Shown one piece after another: positions 17,204 through 25,389 of a DNA stretch of 64,000 nt. Position 1 is the first letter of the stretch. Each line of letters begins with the position of its first letter. The stretch is taken from positions 372,001-436,000 of the forward strand of contig NZ_JAPFGA010000001.1 in NCBI RefSeq assembly GCF_026241135.1, written 5' to 3'. Origin of the DNA: Galbibacter kalidii. GTDB taxonomy: Bacteria > Bacteroidota > Bacteroidia > Flavobacteriales > Flavobacteriaceae. The notes beneath the pieces are model-generated. The model was given only the letters and a program-made list of their open reading frames with translations. It did no database searches and had not been told where the DNA came from. A program made the position numbers and the translations under genes.

Positions 17204-18049
17204 TTAATAACACTGCGCTCTGTATTGGGACGGAGTAATTCCTTTTAATTCTTTGAATTTGCGATTAAAGTTAGTAATGTTTTGAAACCCGGACATTTCA
17301 GAAATGACAGCAATGGATAAATCAGGGTCGCGATACAGTAATTTGCATGCATTTTCAATCCTGATTTCAATAAGAAACTGAAAAAAAGTTTTGTTCGTAC
17401 GTTTTTTGAAATACCGGCAAAATGCATTTTTACTCATATTGGCTTTTTCAGCAACAACATCCAAAGAAACGGATTCGTTAAAGTGTTCCATTGCATGCTC
17501 AAATACAGCACTCATACGCTTTCCTTCATCATCAGTATATTTTTTACGGTATACAAATGAAGACAAAGGTTGCTTTTTTGCATCGATAATCAGATCCATA
17601 ATTTTCAAAAGCGATCCGATACGCTGAATTTTACTTTGATTTTTCAGTTTATTGAAATGCTTGATGATCTTTTTCTGTTTTGAAAATACCTTAATCCCGT
17701 ATTCGGTTTCTTTAAAAAATGCTTGAGTGTTTTCAAGGTCAGGAATGTTAAAAAAGCCTTTTCCGAAAGAAGTTTTTGTAAAAAACAAAGTGTACATCAC
17801 AGAAGTAGAGGTTACTTGGCTGTCACTCCGGAACACATGAGGGATGTTTTCCCCTATAACGAGGATGTCATTTTTTTGAAATTCATTGATACTATCCCCA
17901 ACAATTAATGAACCCGAACCTTCAACAATATAACTGATCTGAATTTCTTCGTGCTGATGAAGCTGGTCATAAAAGACCACTTCATGGTCTTCCTGATATA
18001 CCAGGGCTTCTTGTTCTGGTTTCGGTATTTTAAAGGGGAGAACTTTCAA
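17204..18049 (-). CDS. AraC-family transcriptional regulator, likely of hydroxyproline catabolism
   Basis: The protein has 281 residues. The N-terminal part (about 20-110: HQHEEIQISYIVEGSGSLIVGD, then ENIPHVFRSD) is a cupin-like effector-sensing domain. The C-terminal 95 residues contain two helix-turn-helix units (SLDVVAEKANMSKNAFCRYFKKRT and SIAVISEMSGFQNITNFNRKFKELKGITPSQYR). The start is a TTG at 18049-18047: there is no in-frame ATG upstream and no Met in the first 40 residues. It is transcribed divergently from the hydroxyproline operon with 136 bp between them, the usual layout for a local regulator. Hydroxyproline or an intermediate as inducer is inference. Confidence 0.88.
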   Translation of the reverse strand: MKVLPFKIPKPEQEALVYQEDHEVVFYDQLHQHEEIQISYIVEGSGSLIVGDSINEFQKNDILVIGENIPHVFRSDSQVTSTSVMYTLFFTKTSFGKGFFNIPDLENTQAFFKETEYGIKVFSKQKKIIKHFNKLKNQSKIQRIGSLLKIMDLIIDAKKQPLSSFVYRKKYTDDEGKRMSAVFEHAMEHFNESVSLDVVAEKANMSKNAFCRYFKKRTNKTFFQFLIEIRIENACKLLYRDPDLSIAVISEMSGFQNITNFNRKFKELKGITPSQYRAQCY

Positions 18050-18159
18050 AATATTAATTTTTGTAAATATTATTAAAAAATTACATGTAAATCAATATAT
18101 GTGGTAATATAGTATAAGTAAAGGCTAATAATTGCTAATTAGAGCTTTTTGATAAAACT

Positions 18160-18167
18160 TATTTTTG
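18160..18167 (+). promoter_or_regulatory. candidate -7 box of the hydroxyproline operon
   Basis: TATTTTTG matches the Bacteroidota -7 consensus TAnnTTTG and lies 18 bp before the ATG of the first operon gene. A possible -33 TTG is at 18132-18134, slightly farther away than ideal. It lies within the AraC/operon divergent spacer. Confidence 0.45.
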
Positions 18168-18185
18168 TTGTAAAATTATATTAAT

Positions 18186-19100
18186 ATGATAGTAAAATGG
18201 GAAGGCATTATGCCAGCGGTGACAACAAAATTCACCGACGATGACCAGTTGGATCTGGTAACTTTTAAAAAGAATATTGATGCACAATTAGACGCTGGGG
18301 TTAGTGGAATTATACTTGGAGGAACTTTAGGTGAAGCCAGTACATTAACAAAAGAGGAAAAAGAAACACTTATAAAAGAAACCTTAAAAATAGTTGATGG
18401 GAGAGTCCCTGTCATTATCAATATTGCAGAACAGAGTACCAAAGAAGCTATTGCTGTAGCTCAAAAAGCAGAAGAAATAGGGGCTAATGGCTTAATGCTT
18501 TTACCACCGATGCGTTATAAAGCTACTGATTATGAAACGGTGATTTATTTTAAAGAGATAGCCAAAAATACTACCTTACCGATAATGATCTACAATAATC
18601 CTGTGGATTATAAAATAGAGGTTACAATGGAGATGTTCGATGAGCTTTTAAAAGTGGACAATATCCAGGCGGTTAAGGAATCTACAAGGGATATAACCAA
18701 TGTTACCCGATTAAAAAATCGTTTTGGCGACCGCTTAAAAATACTTGGGGGTGTAGATACCTTGGCTTTAGAGAGTTTGGCAGCCGGTGCCGATGGTTGG
18801 GTGGCCGGATTGGTCGACGCCTATCCTGCAGAAACTGTCGCTATATATAAATTGGTGAAGGCCGGTAAAATAGAGGAAGCTTTGTCGATTTACAGATGGT
18901 TTATGCCGTTATTGGAGCTGGATATCTCTCCTCAACTAGTGCAAAACATTAAATTGGCAGAGGTGGCTACAGGAATTGGAACTGAAAATGTAAGAGCGCC
19001 TCGTTTGCCACTTCACGGGGCAGAACGGGAAAGAGTGTTGGGGATTATTAATCAGGCCATGAAAACACGCCCTGTTTTGCCGGATTATAAAAAATTATAA
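18186..19100 (+). CDS. DHDPS-family lyase, likely pyrroline-4-hydroxy-2-carboxylate deaminase
   Basis: The protein has 304 residues and is a complete class I aldolase of the DapA superfamily. Tyr136 (IMIYNNP) and Lys164 (IQAVKEST) match the catalytic Tyr and Schiff-base Lys of dihydrodipicolinate synthase. The GTTGE loop of true DapA reads GTLGE here, so lysine biosynthesis is unlikely. Neighbouring genes encode the rest of the trans-4-hydroxyproline pathway. The expected reaction is therefore deamination and dehydration of 1-pyrroline-4-hydroxy-2-carboxylate to 2-oxoglutarate semialdehyde (the step called HypD or LhpC elsewhere). It is the first gene of the operon and has no signal peptide, so it is cytoplasmic. 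Specificity rests mainly on context. Confidence 0.85.
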   Translation: MIVKWEGIMPAVTTKFTDDDQLDLVTFKKNIDAQLDAGVSGIILGGTLGEASTLTKEEKETLIKETLKIVDGRVPVIINIAEQSTKEAIAVAQKAEEIGANGLMLLPPMRYKATDYETVIYFKEIAKNTTLPIMIYNNPVDYKIEVTMEMFDELLKVDNIQAVKESTRDITNVTRLKNRFGDRLKILGGVDTLALESLAAGADGWVAGLVDAYPAETVAIYKLVKAGKIEEALSIYRWFMPLLELDISPQLVQNIKLAEVATGIGTENVRAPRLPLHGAERERVLGIINQAMKTRPVLPDYKKL

Positions 19101-19134
19101 ATGAGTTCAGAATAACTAAAAAAATAAGAAAGCC

Positions 19135-20703
19135 ATGATTACAGGAAAGAATTATATCGGAGAAGGGCTTTCCGCCCTAGGTGCAATAACCTATAAAACG
19201 ATAAATCCGGAAACGAATTCCGAAAATGAAACTACCTTTTATGAAGCCACGAGTGAAGAGGTCAATAAAGCAGTAACTCTTGCCGATAAGGCTTTTGATG
19301 TTTACAAAAAGACCAGTGATGCTGAACGAGCCACTTTTTTAGAGGCAATAGCTCAGGAACTGGAGACTATAAAAGATGACCTTGTCGAGATCTACAAGAA
19401 GGAATCTGGACTTCCAGACGGACGTGCCAATGGAGAGTTGGCCCGGACAACAGGTCAGTTAAGAGCCTTTGCGGCCATGCTCAAGGATGGGTCGTGGGTA
19501 GAGGCGATAATTAATAAATCAGAAGGAAAACCTGATTTGCGTCGTATGCAAATTCCAATTGGACCGATAGTGGTCTTTGGAGCAAGCAATTTCCCTTTTG
19601 CATTCTCTACGGCTGGTGGAGATACTGCAAGTGCATTGGCTGCCGGATGTCCCGTAATTGTAAAATCACATCCCTTACATGCAGGTACCGGAGAGTTAGT
19701 AGCTTCAGCGATTGTTAAAGCTGCCCGGAAAACGAAAATGCCCAATGGAGTATTTTCAAACATGAATAGTAAAGGCATCGAGGTAGGAAAACTTTTGGTA
19801 CAACATCCTTTGGTAAAAGCAGTAGGATTTACCGGAAGTATAAAAGGAGGAACGGCCCTGTGTAAATTAGCCTCGGAAAGGGAAGAACCTATCCCAGTTT
19901 ATGCGGAAATGGGTAGTATTAATCCTGTGGTGATTCTTCCTTCTGCATTAAAAGATAAAGCACAGTATTGGGGAAAGCAATATGCAGGTTCGATTACTGC
20001 CGGAACAGGACAATTTTGCACCAATCCGGGATTGATGTTGGGGATTAAAAGTAAAGCATTGGATCAGTTTGTGGTGGCTTTAGGAGAGGCGACTTCCGAA
20101 ATAGCTCCTGCTTGTATGTTACACCCAAGCATTAAGGCACAATACGATAAAAATAAAGAAGAAGTGCTGTCTCAACCCGGATTTAATCCGGTTACTACGT
20201 TGGATGTAAAGCTTAAGGATAACTATGCCCTGCAACATATAATTGCTGTTGATGCTGAAGTCTTTTTAAAGAACAAAACATACCATAAGGAAGTGTTTGG
20301 GCCATTTTCAATAATTGTGCAATGTGATGATAAAGATCAGCTCACTAAGGTTTTGGAGGCAATGGAAGGGCAGCTGACGGGAACTATATTAAATGAGGAT
20401 CCGAAGGAATTATTTGACTTTTCAGAAACTATTGAAGCTTTGAAAAGCCGTGTGGGACGACTGATTTTTAACGGAGTACCTACAGGAGTCGATGTTAGCG
20501 CGGCAATGACCCATGGAGGACCGTTTCCGGCAAGCTCGGACAGCAAATATACTTCTGTTGGTTTAACTGCGGTAAAACGCTGGGTACGTCCGGTTTCTTA
20601 TCAGGACTGGCCGGATGCTCTGTTGCCGAAAGCACTGCAGAATAGCAATCCTTTACAAATTTTAAGAACAATAAACGGGGAAGTAACCAAAAACGCTTTG
20701 TAA
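19135..20703 (+). CDS. aldehyde dehydrogenase, likely 2-oxoglutarate semialdehyde dehydrogenase
   Basis: The protein has 522 residues. Catalytic Cys295 lies in TAGTGQFCTNPG and general-base Glu258 in VYAEMGSINPV. The cofactor region is recognisable (IVVFGASNFPFAFSTAGGD, then GFTGSIKGG). The divergent AEMGSINPV/GQFCTNPG pattern is typical of NADP-type ketoglutarate-semialdehyde dehydrogenases rather than generic ALDHs. It would oxidise 2-oxoglutarate semialdehyde made by the upstream lyase to 2-oxoglutarate, linking hydroxyproline to the TCA cycle. It starts 34 bp after the lyase and ends 7 bp before the epimerase gene. It is cytoplasmic. Confidence 0.9.
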   Translation: MITGKNYIGEGLSALGAITYKTINPETNSENETTFYEATSEEVNKAVTLADKAFDVYKKTSDAERATFLEAIAQELETIKDDLVEIYKKESGLPDGRANGELARTTGQLRAFAAMLKDGSWVEAIINKSEGKPDLRRMQIPIGPIVVFGASNFPFAFSTAGGDTASALAAGCPVIVKSHPLHAGTGELVASAIVKAARKTKMPNGVFSNMNSKGIEVGKLLVQHPLVKAVGFTGSIKGGTALCKLASEREEPIPVYAEMGSINPVVILPSALKDKAQYWGKQYAGSITAGTGQFCTNPGLMLGIKSKALDQFVVALGEATSEIAPACMLHPSIKAQYDKNKEEVLSQPGFNPVTTLDVKLKDNYALQHIIAVDAEVFLKNKTYHKEVFGPFSIIVQCDDKDQLTKVLEAMEGQLTGTILNEDPKELFDFSETIEALKSRVGRLIFNGVPTGVDVSAAMTHGGPFPASSDSKYTSVGLTAVKRWVRPVSYQDWPDALLPKALQNSNPLQILRTINGEVTKNAL

Positions 20704-20710
20704 TTGAGCA

Positions 20711-21712
20711 ATGGCAAGAAAAACTTTTTTTTGTGTAGATGCACATACCTGTGGCAATCCGGTGAGAGTAGTTACCGGTGGCGGACCTTTATTGCAGGGA
20801 GATACCATGAGCGAGAAACGCCAACATTTTTTAAAAGAATACGACTGGATTCGGAGAGGCCTGATGTTTGAGCCCCGGGGGCATGATATGATGAGTGGTA
20901 GCCTACTTTTCCCCCCGGCGGATGAGCAAAATGACGTAGGAATCTTGTTTATCGAAACCAGCGGGTGTTTGCCTATGTGTGGTCATGGCACTATCGGTAC
21001 GGTTACCGTCATGATCGAGGAAGGTTTAGTAACACCAAAAACACCTGGAAAATTACGTTTGGAAACCCCGGCAGGATTGGTGAATGTCACTTATCAGCAG
21101 GAGGGCAGAAAAGTGACTTCGGTAAAAATCACCAATGTGAAGTCTTATCTGGTATCAGAGGGGATTGAGGTTGAATGTCCTGTTTTGGGAACAATTTCCG
21201 TCGATGTTTCCTACGGAGGAAATTATTATGCCATTGTAGAAGTTCAGGAAAACTTCAAAGGACTCGAACATTATCAGGCAAGTCAATTGATAACTTGGAG
21301 TAGGACATTGCGTAAACAGATTAACGAAGGATATTCTTTTGTACACCCTGAAGATCCTACGATTAACGGATTAAGCCATATTTTATGGACAGGAGCTGTG
21401 CTTGATGAGAACAGCACTGCCAGAAATGCCATTTTTTATGGTGATAAGGCTTTAGATCGCTCCCCATGCGGGACAGGAACTTCTGCCCGGATGGCACAAT
21501 GGTACGCCAAAGGAAAACTTCGTAAAGGGGATCAATTTATAAATGAAAGCATTATAGGGAGCAGATTTATAGGAAGGATAGAGGAAGAGACAGAACTCGC
21601 CGGAAAAAAAGCTATAATCCCCAGTATAGAAGGATGGGCACAGGTTACCGGATATAATACTATTATTATTGATGATGATGATCCGTATGCCCATGGTTTT
21701 CAAGTGTTATAA
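20711..21712 (+). CDS. 4-hydroxyproline 2-epimerase (proline racemase family)
   Basis: The protein has 333 residues, the normal length for the family. Both acid/base cysteines of an epimerase are present: Cys90 in GCLPMCGHGTIG and Cys253 in DRSPCGTGTSA. A Thr at the second position would instead indicate a trans-3-hydroxyproline dehydratase, so this is an epimerase. With the linked genes it should interconvert trans-4-hydroxy-L-proline and cis-4-hydroxy-D-proline, the first catabolic step. There is no signal peptide. It is packed between the semialdehyde dehydrogenase (7 bp) and the FAD oxidoreductase (15 bp). Confidence 0.92.
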   Translation: MARKTFFCVDAHTCGNPVRVVTGGGPLLQGDTMSEKRQHFLKEYDWIRRGLMFEPRGHDMMSGSLLFPPADEQNDVGILFIETSGCLPMCGHGTIGTVTVMIEEGLVTPKTPGKLRLETPAGLVNVTYQQEGRKVTSVKITNVKSYLVSEGIEVECPVLGTISVDVSYGGNYYAIVEVQENFKGLEHYQASQLITWSRTLRKQINEGYSFVHPEDPTINGLSHILWTGAVLDENSTARNAIFYGDKALDRSPCGTGTSARMAQWYAKGKLRKGDQFINESIIGSRFIGRIEEETELAGKKAIIPSIEGWAQVTGYNTIIIDDDDPYAHGFQVL

Positions 21713-21727
21713 TTTAAAATAGAAACG

Positions 21728-22972
21728 TTGGGAAAGATTATTATTATAGGAGGCGGGATTTCTGGATTGTGTTCTGCCTATTACTTAGTTAAAGAGGGTC
21801 ATCAAGTGACTGTGATTGATCGGGGAGGTATTTCAGGAGGGACTTCCTTTATAAATGCGGGTTATATAACCCCCAGTCATTTTATGTCCATTGCGGCACC
21901 CGGAATGATCACCAAGGGCTTAAAGTGGATGTTTGACAGTACCAGTCCTCTTTATATCAAACCGCGTTTAGAAATTGATTTTATCAAATGGGCATGGTTG
22001 TTTAAAAAATCAGCTACTTCAAAACGAGTGGCAGCTTCCGTAGGTATTTTAAAAGAACTCAATTTAAAAAGCAGGGATTTATACGATCAAATGTTTGCCT
22101 CTTCAGATTTTGATTTTCATTATGAACGTAAAGGGTTGCTGATGGTCTACACAAGCCATAAGGGAGAGGAAGAAGAAAGGGCATTGGCAAATAGGGCGGT
22201 GAATGAAGGGTTGGAAGTTAAGTGCTTGAACAAAGAAGACCTAAAAATAACTCAACCGGGATTTTCTGATGATGTCCTGGGTGCTGTTCATTATGAATGT
22301 GACGGACATATTACCCCTGATCAATTCATGGTGAATTTAAAAAAGTGGTTAATAGAAAAAGGGGCTGATTTTCAATTACATCAGGAAGTGGTCGACGTGG
22401 TTGCTTCCGGAAATAAAATTACAGAGGTAAAAACGGATAAAGATAGTTATCTGTGTAGTGATGTGGTCTTAGCGGCCGGAAGTTGGACATTTTCGCTGGC
22501 AAAAAAACTAGGGATTTACATACCTATCCAAGGAGGGAAAGGATATAGCATGGATGTAAAAAGGGAAACCTATATTAGCTTGCCTGCTATTTTAACAGAA
22601 GCCAAAGTGGCTGTAACCCCAATGAATGGTTTTACCCGTTTTGCAGGAACCATGGAATTTTCCGGAAATAACAACTACATAAGAAAAGAGCGGGTGAATG
22701 CCATTGCAGATGCTGTACATAAATATTATAACAATTTGGAAATTAACCGGGAAGAAAGAAACTCTGCATTATCCGGACTTCGTCCCGTGTCTCCGGATGG
22801 TTTACCGTATATCGGAAAAACATCAAAATATAATAATTTAACCATTGCCTCGGGACATGCGATGATGGGATTCAGTCTCGGTCCGATAACGGGCAAATTG
22901 GTACAAGAGCTTATATCAGCTGAAAAACCATCTGTAAACCTAACTCCATTAGACCCCGAACGATTTAAATAG
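21728..22972 (+). CDS. FAD-dependent D-hydroxyproline oxidoreductase (DadA-like)
   Basis: The protein has 414 residues. A dinucleotide-binding Rossmann motif (IIIIGGGISGLCSAYYL) is at the very N-terminus and a DAO-type fold follows, ending with the family motif SGHAMMGFSLGPITGKLV. It should oxidise cis-4-hydroxy-D-proline to 1-pyrroline-4-hydroxy-2-carboxylate, passing electrons to oxygen or the respiratory chain. The start codon is TTG (21728): it sits directly before the GKIIIIGGG strand and no ATG fits. It is the last gene of the hydroxyproline operon and completes the four-enzyme pathway. D-proline or other D-amino acids are possible side substrates. Confidence 0.88.
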   Translation: MGKIIIIGGGISGLCSAYYLVKEGHQVTVIDRGGISGGTSFINAGYITPSHFMSIAAPGMITKGLKWMFDSTSPLYIKPRLEIDFIKWAWLFKKSATSKRVAASVGILKELNLKSRDLYDQMFASSDFDFHYERKGLLMVYTSHKGEEEERALANRAVNEGLEVKCLNKEDLKITQPGFSDDVLGAVHYECDGHITPDQFMVNLKKWLIEKGADFQLHQEVVDVVASGNKITEVKTDKDSYLCSDVVLAAGSWTFSLAKKLGIYIPIQGGKGYSMDVKRETYISLPAILTEAKVAVTPMNGFTRFAGTMEFSGNNNYIRKERVNAIADAVHKYYNNLEINREERNSALSGLRPVSPDGLPYIGKTSKYNNLTIASGHAMMGFSLGPITGKLVQELISAEKPSVNLTPLDPERFK

Positions 22973-22981
22973 TTGATATAA

Positions 22982-23011
22982 ATTTGATTTATCAAATCTG
23001 CTAAACAGATT
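22982..23011. repeat. two adjacent palindromes after the hydroxyproline operon
   Basis: ATTTGAT-TT-ATCAAAT (22982-22997) partly overlaps AATCTG-CTAAA-CAGATT (22995-23011). They start 10 bp after the oxidoreductase stop and lie upstream of the S9 peptidase gene. There is no T-run, so an operator for the peptidase/glycosidase genes or a weak terminator are both possible. Confidence 0.35.
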
Positions 23012-23142
23012 AAAAATCATATTAAAATCACACATTTTTATTTAAAAAACTCTGATACCTGTTAATAAAGTGTAAGTTTCGGCTAATATATATTCACAGA
23101 TACTTAATGATAATTTATAGTTTTATGAATAATTATTTTAAG

Positions 23143-25389
23143 ATGAAAAGTTTGCTTAAAATAGGTGTGTTTTTTACACTTTTTATATCTGGCTATTGTT
23201 CCATAGCTCAGGGAACTGTGACAGAATATAAGAAATCTGTAGCTGTCGACACCTTGTTTAAAAATAAAATTTACAATTCGCCGAAATATTTTAAATGGCA
23301 GGGTGATAGTTTGTGTTGGTATAAGAACAATACTGAAAAAGAAAGCGAGTATATGTTGATCTCAACGAGAGAAGGTACACAACAAAAAGCATTTGATCAC
23401 GAAAGATTAGCAGCATCCCTAAGTGAATTTTTAGAAAAAAAAGTAGAAGTTAATTCCATTGACATTAAAGAACTTAGGTTTAAGGATGGTGCTTTAACTT
23501 TTCATACCGATAGTTTGGAAATGGAATGTGATCTTGGGGATTATCAACTTAAAGTTATAAAACCACTCGAGAAGAAGAAAAGGAATAATAGAGGCTATTG
23601 GGGAAGTCGTTTTGACGAAACAAAAAAAGATACTGTTGCTTCACCTGATAGTTTGTATGTAGCCTTTATCAAAGATTACAACCTTTATGTGGCAAATACC
23701 AAAACCGATAAAGAGTTCCAGTTAAGTTATGATGGATCAAAAGGGAATTTTTATTCGGCATTTGTGAAATGGTCTCCGGACAGTAAAAAAATAATGGCCT
23801 ATAAAGTACGACCGGGGGAGAATCATAAAATCTATTTTGTACGATCGAGTCCTGACGATCAGTTACAGCCTGAGCTGGAATCACGGGATTATTTAAAACC
23901 TGGAGATCAATTACCTTTCAGAAGTCCACAATTGTTTGATGTAGAGTTAAAAAAACACATTGCTGTTGCCACCGATTTATTTGATCAACAATATCGAATT
24001 TCCAATTTTAAGTGGAAAAAGAATAGCAGTGCTTTTACTTTTGAATACAATAAGAGAGGACATCAGGTATACCGTATTTTATCAGTAGATGCCAGTACGG
24101 GCAGAGTTCGTATTGTTGTAAATGAAACCAGTTCAACTTTTATAGACTACAGCAGTAAAAAATTCAGATATGATACTAAAGATGATAAAGAAATAATCTG
24201 GGCTTCCGAACGTGATGGTTGGAATCATTTGTACTTATACGACGGGGAAACCGGAAAAGTGAAACAGCAAATCACCAAAGGCAATTGGCCGGTGAGAAAG
24301 GTGCTGGAAGTTGATGAAGAGAATAGTCATATATATTTTACAGCCAGCGGACTGGACAAAAAACAGGATCCTTATCTGTTACATTACTGTCGGATAGACT
24401 TTGACGGAAAGAATTTTGTAAGGTTTACCAAAGAAAATGGGAATCATAAGGTTACTTTTTCAGAAAATCATAAATACTATATTGATCAATATTCTAGGGT
24501 GGATGCGCCACCGATAACAGTCTTGAAAAATGCCGAAAACCAAAAAACTGTTATGACGCTTCAAGAAGCAGACATTGGTAGTTTGTTGACAACCGGTTGG
24601 AAAATGCCGGAAGTGTTTAACGCTAAGGGAAGGGATGGTGAAACCGATATCTGGGGGATCATAATACGCCCGACTACATTCGATCCAAAAAAGGACTATC
24701 CGATTATTGAGTATATCTATGCCGGACCTCATAGTTCATTTGTACCCAAGAGCTTTCAAAGTAACTATAGTGGAATGACCAGCCTTGCAGAGTTAGGGTT
24801 CATTGTTGTCCAGATCGATGGTATGGGAACATCGAATCGTTCGAAGGCATTCCACAATATATGTTGGAAAAATTTAAAGGATGCCGGTTTCCCGGATAGG
24901 AAATTATGGATAAAGGCGGCGGCCAAAAAATATCCCTATATGAATATTGATAAAGTTGGAATTCATGGAACATCCGCTGGGGGACAGAACGCAGGTGCAG
25001 CCGTGGTCTTTAATTCTGATTTTTATAAAGTGGCAGTTGCTTCTTGTGGATGTCATGATAACCGTATGGATAAAATCTGGTGGAATGAACAATGGATGGG
25101 ATATCCGGTTGGACCTCATTATGCAGCTTGCTCTAACACTGAGAATGCTGAAAAAATGAATGGTGAACTCTTGTTGATGGTAGGTGAAGTAGATGATAAT
25201 GTGGATCCTGCATCGACAATGCAATTTGCTGATGCTTTGATGAAGGCTAATAAAAATTTTGATTTGGTCGTCCTACCCGGAATGTCACATACATCCGGAG
25301 GTGAATTTGGAGATCGAAAACGCAAAGACTTTTTTGTGAAAAAGCTTCTAGAAGTCAATCCACCATTATGGAATAAAATTTATGAATAA
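23143..25389 (+). CDS. exported S9-family serine peptidase (DPP-like)
   Basis: The track starts at 23107, but the ATG at 23143 directly precedes a signal peptide (MKSLLKIGVFF...SIAQG), so I use it (748 residues). The N-terminal half is a DPP4-type beta-propeller (VKWSPDSKKIM, ISNFKWKKNSSAFTFEY, WASERDGWNHLYLYD). The C-terminal alpha/beta-hydrolase carries the triad Ser611 (HGTSAGG), Asp685 (GEVDDNVDP) and His716 (MSHTSGG). The DPP4 double-Glu signature DWVYEEE is not present, so the cleavage register may differ from dipeptidyl release. Prolyl or hydroxyprolyl peptide cleavage in the periplasm is inferred from the neighbouring hydroxyproline genes. It overlaps the GH127 gene by 8 bp. Confidence 0.88.
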   Translation: MKSLLKIGVFFTLFISGYCSIAQGTVTEYKKSVAVDTLFKNKIYNSPKYFKWQGDSLCWYKNNTEKESEYMLISTREGTQQKAFDHERLAASLSEFLEKKVEVNSIDIKELRFKDGALTFHTDSLEMECDLGDYQLKVIKPLEKKKRNNRGYWGSRFDETKKDTVASPDSLYVAFIKDYNLYVANTKTDKEFQLSYDGSKGNFYSAFVKWSPDSKKIMAYKVRPGENHKIYFVRSSPDDQLQPELESRDYLKPGDQLPFRSPQLFDVELKKHIAVATDLFDQQYRISNFKWKKNSSAFTFEYNKRGHQVYRILSVDASTGRVRIVVNETSSTFIDYSSKKFRYDTKDDKEIIWASERDGWNHLYLYDGETGKVKQQITKGNWPVRKVLEVDEENSHIYFTASGLDKKQDPYLLHYCRIDFDGKNFVRFTKENGNHKVTFSENHKYYIDQYSRVDAPPITVLKNAENQKTVMTLQEADIGSLLTTGWKMPEVFNAKGRDGETDIWGIIIRPTTFDPKKDYPIIEYIYAGPHSSFVPKSFQSNYSGMTSLAELGFIVVQIDGMGTSNRSKAFHNICWKNLKDAGFPDRKLWIKAAAKKYPYMNIDKVGIHGTSAGGQNAGAAVVFNSDFYKVAVASCGCHDNRMDKIWWNEQWMGYPVGPHYAACSNTENAEKMNGELLLMVGEVDDNVDPASTMQFADALMKANKNFDLVVLPGMSHTSGGEFGDRKRKDFFVKKLLEVNPPLWNKIYE

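Noticed and set aside
18186-19100. DapA of lysine biosynthesis
   Set aside because: The GTTGE loop is altered to GTLGE and the gene is locked in an operon with hydroxyproline epimerase, oxidoreductase and semialdehyde dehydrogenase.
20711-21712. trans-3-hydroxy-L-proline dehydratase
   Set aside because: Both catalytic positions are Cys (Cys90 and Cys253); dehydratases carry Thr at the second.
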